Positions 6,353 through 11,137 of a stretch of 11,137 nucleotides of DNA are shown in pieces (positions within the stretch are counted from its first letter, which is position 1; every line of letters begins with the position of its first letter). Source of the DNA: Planctomycetales bacterium (GTDB lineage: Bacteria > Planctomycetota > Planctomycetia > Pirellulales > Thermoguttaceae); assembly GCA_007122045.1 (NCBI GenBank), contig SKJM01000146.1:1-11137 (forward strand), in the 5' to 3' direction. Below the pieces are notes generated by a model. That model did no database searches and was not told the origin of the DNA. It saw only the letters and a list, made by a program, of their open reading frames with translations. The position numbers were made by a program, and so were the translations under genes.

Positions 6353-7600
6353 ATGCCTATCCTTCCAGACGCCTCGGGTCGATTCGGCACCTTTGGCGGA
6401 CGATATGTGCCCGAAACGCTCGTCGGCGCCCTCGACGAACTGGCCGAGCAGTACGCCGAGGCCTGCGCCGACCCAGCCTTCCAGGCAGAGCTGGATAGCC
6501 TGTTGTGGCACTACGTCGGCCGCCCCTCGCCCCTGTACCACGCCGAGCGGCTTTCGGAGCAGTGCGGCGGGGCCCGCATCTACCTCAAACGCGAGGACCT
6601 CAACCACACCGGCGCCCACAAGATCAATAACACCCTCGGTCAGGCCCTGCTCACCCGCCGGATGGGTAAGCACCGGGTCATCGCCGAGACCGGTGCCGGC
6701 CAGCACGGCGTGGCCACCGCCACCGCCTGTGCCCGGTTCGGGCTCGAGTGCATCGTGTACATGGGTGCCGAGGATATCCGCCGGCAGCGCCCCAACGTGT
6801 TCAGCATGAAGCTGCTCGGCGCTGAGGTCCGGCCTGTCACCAGCGGTTCGCGCACGCTGCGCGACGCCATCAACGAGGCGATGCGCGACTGGATGGCCTC
6901 GGTCGGTACGACGCACTACTGCCTCGGGTCGGTCGTCGGGCCGCACCCCTTCCCGCAAATCGTACGCGACTTCCAGGCGGTCATCGGCCGCGAGGCCCGG
7001 CGGCAGTGCCTCGACCAGCTCGGCCGGCTGCCCGACGTGGTCGTCGCCTGCGTGGGCGGCGGCAGCAACGCCGCCGGCATCTTCTACCCGTTCCTCGACG
7101 ATGCCGGCGTAAAGCTCCTGGGCGTCGAGGCCGGCGGCCGTTCCGGCGCCCCGGGCGACCACGCCGCGCCGTTGTGCTTCGGTTCGCCCGGCGTGCTGCA
7201 CGGCAGCTTCAGCTACGTGATGCAGGACGACGACGGGCAGACGGCCGACGTGCACAGCATTTCGGCCGGGCTCGACTATCCCGGCACCGGCCCGGAGCAC
7301 AGCTACTGGAAGGACATCGGCCGCGTCGAGTATACCCAGGCCACCGACGCCGAGGTGCTTACGGCCTTCGACCGGCTTGCCCGATGCGAGGGCATCCTGC
7401 CGGCCCTGGAGAGTTCGCACGCGGTGGCGAAGGCGATGGACCTGGCGGCGCGGCTCCCAGCCGATCAGGTGGTCGTGGTAAACCTTTCCGGCCGGGGCGA
7501 CAAGGACGCCGCGGAAATCGCCCGGTTGCGCGGCGAAGAAGCGGGCGGATTAGGGGAACAGGAGAGAACAGAGGCAACAGAGAGGGGAAAGCTCCGTTGA
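6353..7600 (+). CDS. trpB: Tryptophan synthase beta subunit
   Basis: This PLP enzyme joins indole and L-serine to make L-tryptophan, the last step of the pathway, in an alpha2-beta2 complex with TrpA. The 415-residue protein starts with the family hallmark [15 protein letters not shown] (9-23). [11 protein letters not shown] carries the PLP lysine K90, [14 protein letters not shown] (111-124) carries the catalytic glutamate E112, [10 protein letters not shown] (235-244) holds the PLP phosphate, and GRGDKD (380-385) is near the C-terminus. The ATG at 6353 is chosen because the N-terminus then has normal length; upstream in-frame codons run through the palindrome. No strong ribosome-binding site is visible. 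The last ~15 residues ([15 protein letters not shown]) are not typical of TrpB: they are encoded by the left arm of a repeat at the gene end. trpA follows after an unusually long 259 bases. Confidence 0.97.
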   Translation: MPILPDASGRFGTFGGRYVPETLVGALDELAEQYAEACADPAFQAELDSLLWHYVGRPSPLYHAERLSEQCGGARIYLKREDLNHTGAHKINNTLGQALLTRRMGKHRVIAETGAGQHGVATATACARFGLECIVYMGAEDIRRQRPNVFSMKLLGAEVRPVTSGSRTLRDAINEAMRDWMASVGTTHYCLGSVVGPHPFPQIVRDFQAVIGREARRQCLDQLGRLPDVVVACVGGGSNAAGIFYPFLDDAGVKLLGVEAGGRSGAPGDHAAPLCFGSPGVLHGSFSYVMQDDDGQTADVHSISAGLDYPGTGPEHSYWKDIGRVEYTQATDAEVLTAFDRLARCEGILPALESSHAVAKAMDLAARLPADQVVVVNLSGRGDKDAAEIARLRGEEAGGLGEQERTEATERGKLR

Positions 7601-7612
7601 CTCCGTCTCCTC
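7562..7612. repeat. Inverted repeat overlapping the end of trpB (copy 1)
   Basis: Arms 7562-7582 (GAGAGAACAGAGGCAACAGAG) and 7592-7612 are reverse complements at about 15 of 21 positions, with a 9-base loop. The left arm and the stop codon region of trpB coincide, so the repeat supplies the last 12 codons. The sequence is related to the second copy at 7776-7830: both carry GAGnCAACnGAG on the left and CTCYGTTGACTCC on the right. Purine/pyrimidine asymmetry sets it apart from the surrounding coding DNA. Confidence 0.6.
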
Positions 7613-7619
7613 TGCCGCC

Positions 7620-7781
7620 TCAACCTGGCGGGCGAGGAAGGATTGGCCGCGAGATTCCTTCCGTCAGCTTCGGGGCGTGGAAACGGACGACCAATCGCAG
7701 CGGTATGCCGTACCGTTTCGTGTAGTTGAGCAGTTGTGTTTTGTGACCAGTCCAAGCATAATTCGTCCGAAAAAAGAGGAG
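7620..7781 (-). pseudogene. Possible relic of a GxxExxY-type protein between trpB and trpA
   Basis: A minus-strand frame is open from at least 7781 down to a TGA at 7622-7620. It contains GHKTQLLNYTKRYGIPLRL, then VVRFHAPKLTEGISR close to the stop. The pattern Q-L-L-x-Y, a hydrophobic pair, F-x-A-P-x-L and G-I-x-R just before the end recalls the C-terminal end of GxxExxY family proteins. No start codon or N-terminal part is present; the upstream end runs into the second repeat. The resemblance is judged by eye and may be chance. Confidence 0.3.
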
Positions 7782-7830
7782 ACCGAGGCAACTGAGAAAT
7801 TTCCTCTGTTCTCTCTGTTGACTCCTGTTC
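7776..7830. repeat. Inverted repeat before trpA (copy 2)
   Basis: The left arm at 7776-7796 (GAGGAGACCGAGGCAACTGAG) and the right arm at 7813-7830 (CTCTGTTGACTCCTGTTC) are imperfect reverse complements around the core GAGnCAACnGAG. It has the same layout as copy 1, about 215 bases away, and lies 30 bases before the trpA start, so it would fall in the trpA leader. Confidence 0.55.
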
Positions 7831-7859
7831 AGTCCGCCCCCTCACACACCTTCCGCACC

Positions 7860-8660
7860 ATGTCTGCCATCGACCAATTATTTGCCGATCTTCGCGCCGC
7901 GGGCCGCAAGGCGTTCATGCCGTTCATCACCGCCGGAGACCCCGACCTCGACTTCACGGCCGACGTGCTGCGCACGCTGGTCGAGCGCGGCAGCAGCATG
8001 TGCGAGTTGGGCATTCCGTACAGCGACCCCATTGCCGACGGGCCGGTCATTCAGGCTTCCTACACCCGGGCGCTGGAGCAGGGAATCAAGCTGCGCGACA
8101 TCTTCGGCATGCTCGAGCGCCTGACGCCGGAACTGCCCGCGCCGGTCGTCACCATGGTCAGCTACGCCATCGTGTACCGCCGCGGGCCGGAGCGATACGT
8201 TGCCGCCGCCCGGGCGGCGGGCATCGCCGGCGCGATTGTGCCCGACCTGCCCGCCGACGAAGCGCAGGCCCTGGCCGACGCCTGCCGCCGCGAGGGCCTC
8301 AGCCTCATCCAGCTCATCACCCCCAACACGCCCCGCGACCGCGCACTGCGAATCGCCGAGCAGACCACGGGCTTCATCTATTACGTGTCGGTGGCGGGCA
8401 TCACGGGCGAGCGGACCGAACTGCCGCCCGAAATCGCCGAGAACGTCGCTTGGCTTCGCGAGCAGACGCCACTGCCGGTGTGCATCGGGTTCGGCATCAG
8501 CCGGCCGGAGCACGTGCAGGCGCTGGCCCCGGTAGCCGACGGGCTGATCGTCGGCTCGGCCATCGTCCGCCGCATTGCCGAAGCCTCCCACAAGCCCCGC
8601 GAGCAGGTCTTGCGCGACATCGCCGAGTACGTCGACACCCTCCTGGCGGCGATGAGGTAG
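7860..8660 (+). CDS. trpA: Tryptophan synthase alpha subunit
   Basis: TrpA cleaves indole-3-glycerol phosphate to indole and glyceraldehyde-3-phosphate and passes indole to TrpB. The 266-residue TIM-barrel protein has the normal length. FMPFITAGDPD (19-29) is the first strand motif; CELGIPYSDPIADGPVIQ carries catalytic E49 and D60. IVPDLPADE (127-135), ITPNTP (153-158), YYVSVAGITGER (174-185), IGFGIS (209-214) and DGLIVGSAIV (228-237) form the phosphate- and barrel-end motifs. The usual ELGVPFSDP reads ELGIPYSDP, a conservative change. The ATG at 7860 gives the family's normal N-terminus; the open frame extends upstream to 7677 through the repeat but is not likely translated. The leader lacks an obvious ribosome-binding site. 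The gene ends six bases before the stop of the convergent aldo/keto reductase gene. Confidence 0.97.
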   Translation: MSAIDQLFADLRAAGRKAFMPFITAGDPDLDFTADVLRTLVERGSSMCELGIPYSDPIADGPVIQASYTRALEQGIKLRDIFGMLERLTPELPAPVVTMVSYAIVYRRGPERYVAAARAAGIAGAIVPDLPADEAQALADACRREGLSLIQLITPNTPRDRALRIAEQTTGFIYYVSVAGITGERTELPPEIAENVAWLREQTPLPVCIGFGISRPEHVQALAPVADGLIVGSAIVRRIAEASHKPREQVLRDIAEYVDTLLAAMR

Positions 8661-8666
8661 CGGGCC

Positions 8667-9701
8667 CTAAGCAATCCTTATGGCGGCCGGTTCCCGAAGT
8701 GCGACCCGCTCGGCCACGGGGCCGAAATGCGGCCCCCAGGCGGGCGCCAATTGCCGGCCCAGGACGGCCAGGCGGGCCTGCTCGGCGGCCGTCAGCGGTG
8801 TGAACCGCCGGAGCATCGCCACGTTTTCGCGAACCTGTTCGGGCTCGTGCACGCCGATGCTCAGACTGGCCACCCCCGAAAGCCCCAGCGTGTAACGCAT
8901 GGCCAGGTCGAGGTGTTGCGGGTCGAGTTGCGGCGGCCGTTTCGGGCCGTTGTAGTTGCGGAAACCGCCTTGGATGCCCCCGAACACCTTCATGGCAATC
9001 ACGCCCAGGTTGTGCTTCCTGGCGAGCGGCAGCACCCGATTCTCGAACCCGTAAATAAAGCGGTCGACGAAGTTCAGCACGATCAGCAGCACGTCGGCGC
9101 CGCCCGACTCGATAAACGGCTTGAACCGCGCCGACAGGTTGTGGCCCGAAAGACCGACGAAGCGCGTCTTTCCCAACTCCTTCTGCCTGCCGAGCCAGGT
9201 GAACACGCCGTCGGGTCCCTTCGCCTCATCGACCTTGCGGGTGCCCAGGTTGTGGAAGTAGAGCAGGTCGACGTAATCGGTCTTCAGCACCCGGAGGCTG
9301 TTGGCCAGCGACTTTTCGGCGTCTTCGACCGTATCGGCCCACACCTTCGTGGCGAGGAACACGTCTTGGCGTCGCGGCCCGAGCGCGCGGCCCACGCCTT
9401 CCTCGGCATTGCCGTACAGGGGAGCCGTGTCGATGGACGTGACGCCGAGGTCGAGGGCCGTGTTGACCACCTTCGCGACGTCGTCGGGGCTGTAGTCGGT
9501 CGAATGGCCGCAGGGCGCGGTGCCCAACGTGAGCGTGGACACTTCGACGCCCGTTCGGCCGAGCGTCCGGTGGGGGAGGTCGGCGGCGGGTTCGGCGGCA
9601 TGGCCATGGCCGACACCGGCCAACAGGGCGCCTCCGGCCATCAGTCCTGTGTGTTGGACGAACCGCCGGCGGGTAACGGGGAGTGAGGGTTTATGGAACA
9701 T
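8667..9701 (-). CDS. Tat-exported aldo/keto reductase
   Basis: The 344-residue protein begins with a twin-arginine signal: VTRRRFVQHTG (9-19) followed by LMAGGALLAGVGHGHA, with a likely cut near residues 35-36. It is therefore expected to be folded in the cytoplasm and exported. The mature part opens with LPHRTLGRTGVEVSTLTLGT (42-61), typical of aldo/keto reductases, and has the catalytic tetrad D91, Y96 (SIDTAPLYG), K119 (LATKVW) and H150 (LLYFHN). RFVGLSGHN (180-188) and IAMKVFGG (235-242) match later barrel strands. NADPH-dependent reduction of an aldehyde or ketone is the family activity; the substrate is unknown. The start at 9701 is supported by GGAG seven bases upstream and by the Tat signal; an in-frame upstream ATG at 9932 would bury the signal. 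Tat-signal AKRs are frequent in planctomycetes. The gene converges on trpA with a 6-base gap. Confidence 0.92.
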   Translation of the reverse strand: MFHKPSLPVTRRRFVQHTGLMAGGALLAGVGHGHAAEPAADLPHRTLGRTGVEVSTLTLGTAPCGHSTDYSPDDVAKVVNTALDLGVTSIDTAPLYGNAEEGVGRALGPRRQDVFLATKVWADTVEDAEKSLANSLRVLKTDYVDLLYFHNLGTRKVDEAKGPDGVFTWLGRQKELGKTRFVGLSGHNLSARFKPFIESGGADVLLIVLNFVDRFIYGFENRVLPLARKHNLGVIAMKVFGGIQGGFRNYNGPKRPPQLDPQHLDLAMRYTLGLSGVASLSIGVHEPEQVRENVAMLRRFTPLTAAEQARLAVLGRQLAPAWGPHFGPVAERVALREPAAIRIA

Positions 9702-10122
9702 GTTGGGACTCCATCGGGAAGGTTCTGCGGGAAAGCTCTTCGGGAAATTTCTGTTGCGGGGCGTCGCCTCGCTGAGGGTTCCGGCAACGCCCGGCGGGCG
9801 GCCGAAACCCGGAGCGCGTCCATCGGGTCGCGACTCGCGTACGGCAACTCCAGAAAAATTATAGCGGACTGCCCCACTACGGCAAGGCACACCTGGGGGG
9901 CATATACCACCCGAAGAAACTGCTCCCAACATGATGCCGACACCGGCGGAATAGAACTGGTCGAATCGCTGGGAACCGCCGATGTGCCCCTAAAGGACAC
10001 CTTGTCAGGCCGCAAGATGGCGGAGGGCTTGGGGAAGCGTTTCGCCATGGGCCTGGGGGAGTTCAAGGACGCAGGCAGGCTTGGCGAATCCTAAATCGAT
10101 TTTCCCACACACGTTGTCCGGA
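9702..10122. other. Intergenic region upstream of the aldo/keto reductase gene
   Basis: This 421-base gap separates the PAP2 phosphatase stop from the aldo/keto reductase start. It holds a good promoter candidate at 9858-9885 and a GGAG ribosome-binding site just before 9701. Open frames cross it on both strands, but none has family-like features. No terminator hairpin with a T-tract was found after the PAP2 gene. Confidence 0.6.
9858..9885 (-). promoter_or_regulatory. Candidate sigma70-type promoter of the aldo/keto reductase gene
   Basis: On the minus strand a perfect TATAAT (9863-9858) lies 16 bases after TTGCCG (9885-9880), which matches four of six -35 positions. It sits in a local AT-rich patch of an otherwise GC-rich gap. 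Transcription would start near 9851 and give a leader of about 150 bases before the ATG at 9701. Confidence 0.55.
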
Positions 10123-10872
10123 TCATCCCGTGCCCCCTTTCTGCGGGGACTCGAAGCGGTCGAACCAGGGCGCCAGCCAACCCGGGCCCAGGCAGGCTCG
10201 GGCGACAACCAGGCCCACGGCGGCACCCACCAACACGTCGCTCGGGTAGTGCGACCCCGACTGCATCCGCTGGCAGGCCACCAGGACGGCCAGCAGGGCG
10301 AACATCCACCGGCCTCGTGGATACAGCCACGTCAGGGCGACGGCCAAACCCGCCGCCGTGGCCGTATGGCCGGAAGGAAAGCTTTGCACGGCGGCGCCGC
10401 CGCGGAGGAACGGGAACCACTCGCCGAAAGTGGCCAGCACGCCGCCCTCGAAATCGAAGGCGTACGGCCGGGTGCGCGCGACGAGCAGCTTGACAACGTT
10501 GGCCGCGATGCCCGCCCCCAGCGAGCAGGCCAAGAGGCGGGGCAACATCCGGCGGCGCCCCACGTCGAGTTGATAGACCACCAGCGCCAGCAGCATCACG
10601 CCAAAGCCGTTGCCGAACGCCTCGCAAACTTCGATCAACTCCGCTACGACTTTCGGATAGTTGCCCTCGAGAAACCACTGCGCGATGCCGCCGTCGGCCG
10701 CCATCGCCACGAGCGCCACGGCCAGCAGTGCCGGCGGCAGCCAGGGCCAGCCGGCCGGGCCTTTTGCAGGCGTCCGGCAGGATGGGGCGGCGGGCGGCTC
10801 CGCTTCCGAAGGTGGTTGGCGGATTCGGGCACGGGCGCGAGCGTCCACGCCCGGCGGTTCTAAGTGCGGCAT
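10123..10872 (-). CDS. PAP2-family membrane phosphatase
   Basis: The 249-residue protein carries all three motifs of the PAP2/type 2 phosphatidic acid phosphatase family. K128...R135-P136 (KLLVARTRP) is the K-x6-R-P motif. PSGH (166-169) supplies the proton-donor histidine. R202...H208...D212 (QRMQSGSHYPSD) is the R-x5-H-x3-D motif carrying the nucleophilic histidine; the usual Ser before R202 is Gln. About five hydrophobic segments are visible (near 45-60, 88-101, 112-130, 171-183, 189-200 and 213-226), so it is a membrane protein acting on lipid phosphates or polyprenyl pyrophosphates (for example undecaprenyl pyrophosphate recycling). The N-terminal ~40 residues are Pro/Arg/Ala-rich and probably disordered, so translation could begin later, although no better in-frame ATG is obvious before the first membrane segment. 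No strong ribosome-binding site is present. Confidence 0.92.
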   Translation of the reverse strand: MPHLEPPGVDARARARIRQPPSEAEPPAAPSCRTPAKGPAGWPWLPPALLAVALVAMAADGGIAQWFLEGNYPKVVAELIEVCEAFGNGFGVMLLALVVYQLDVGRRRMLPRLLACSLGAGIAANVVKLLVARTRPYAFDFEGGVLATFGEWFPFLRGGAAVQSFPSGHTATAAGLAVALTWLYPRGRWMFALLAVLVACQRMQSGSHYPSDVLVGAAVGLVVARACLGPGWLAPWFDRFESPQKGGTG

Positions 10873-11035
10873 GAGGTTGTTCTACGGGGGCAGGAGGCAC
10901 TCCACTTTGGTTCCGCTGAAGAGTACACGAGAACGCCCCGCCGCCCAAGACCGATCCGGCCGGAAATTGCGCGGAGGCTGCGGGACAAGGGGTCGTGAAC
11001 GAGTTTGCGCCCACTCACCAGAAGGGGGGCAGCGA

Positions 11036-11064
11036 TTGACCGGTAGGTACGGGCCTGTCACAAT
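11036..11064 (+). promoter_or_regulatory. Candidate promoter at the right edge
   Basis: TTGACC (11036-11041) and CACAAT (11059-11064) are separated by exactly 17 bases. The predicted transcription start, about seven bases later, nearly coincides with the ATG at 11074. It has the same -35 and spacer length as the candidate before trpB. Confidence 0.35.
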
Positions 11065-11073
11065 TCAGATATT

Positions 11074-11137
11074 ATGTACGATCCTCTTCGGCTGGCTTCC
11101 CCGGTTCACCAGGATCCGGCCCTCTTCGCCTTCCAGC
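11074..11137 (+). CDS. Possible start of a gene that leaves the window
   Basis: An ATG at 11074 opens a frame of 21 codons (MYDPLRLASPVHQDPALFAF...) that is still open at the last base. A candidate promoter sits just upstream and the gap to the divergent PAP2 gene is 201 bases, which fits a gene start. The visible part is too short to assign a family. There is no ribosome-binding site; if the start is right, the message would be nearly leaderless. Confidence 0.4.
   Translation, partial: MYDPLRLASPVHQDPALFAFQ

Noticed and set aside
7677..7859. N-terminal extension of TrpA
   Set aside because: It runs through the second repeat and has no family similarity; TrpA of normal length starts at 7860.
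9702..9932. N-terminal extension of the aldo/keto reductase
   Set aside because: It would bury the twin-arginine signal, crosses the candidate promoter, and lacks the GGAG site found before 9701.
9960..10094. TatA-like peptide (KMAEGLGKRFAMGLGEFKDA) on the plus strand
   Set aside because: The pattern faintly recalls the amphipathic helix of TatA, but no membrane helix precedes it and no start site is evident; probably chance.
1..11137. CRISPR array, tRNA, rRNA, integrase, transposase or phage genes
   Set aside because: No regularly spaced direct repeats, cloverleaf sequences, rRNA-like segments or recombinase motifs were seen on either strand.

Overview
The window is GC-rich (roughly 65%) and gene-dense. 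It reads like a chromosomal segment of a planctomycete, most likely of the Pirellulales type. This is an inference from the protein repertoire: a Tat-exported aldo/keto reductase, a secreted HExxH protein resembling DUF1570, the remnant of a beta-lactamase/DUF1343 fusion, a DUF433/DUF5615 toxin-antitoxin pair, and dispersed imperfect palindromes between genes. No rRNA, tRNA, CRISPR array, integrase or transposase is visible.

Layout. Positions 1-1275 (+) hold the C-terminal part of a large uncharacterised protein that enters from outside the window. Positions 1276-1883 are a gene graveyard on the minus strand. The C-terminal end of a serine beta-lactamase-like domain, followed by the first residues of a DUF1343 domain, abuts a DUF5615 toxin cut off after about 42 residues. 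The DUF433 antitoxin (1867-2232, -) is intact. Next comes a minus-strand run that may be one transcript, in transcription order: a PilZ-like protein (5950-5477), a secreted metallopeptidase-like protein (5433-4015) and a CoA-disulfide reductase/rhodanese fusion (3991-2312). The gaps are 43 and 23 bases.

On the plus strand, trpB (6353-7600) and trpA (7860-8660) encode the two subunits of tryptophan synthase. trpB is preceded by a 402-base gap with a 106-base imperfect palindrome. The two genes are separated by an unusually long 259-base spacer carrying two related repeats and a possible gene relic. trpA converges on a Tat-signal aldo/keto reductase (9701-8667, -) with only 6 bases between stops. 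A PAP2-family membrane phosphatase (10872-10123, -) follows. The last 64 bases may be the start of a plus-strand gene.

The intact genes are mostly housekeeping or recognisable envelope and redox functions. I do not see a convincing new multi-gene system. The parts most worth a second look are the double-truncation scar with its orphan antitoxin, the repeats that invade the trpBA operon (one encodes the tail of TrpB), the palindrome in the trpB leader, and the pairing of the HExxH protein with the CoA-disulfide reductase.
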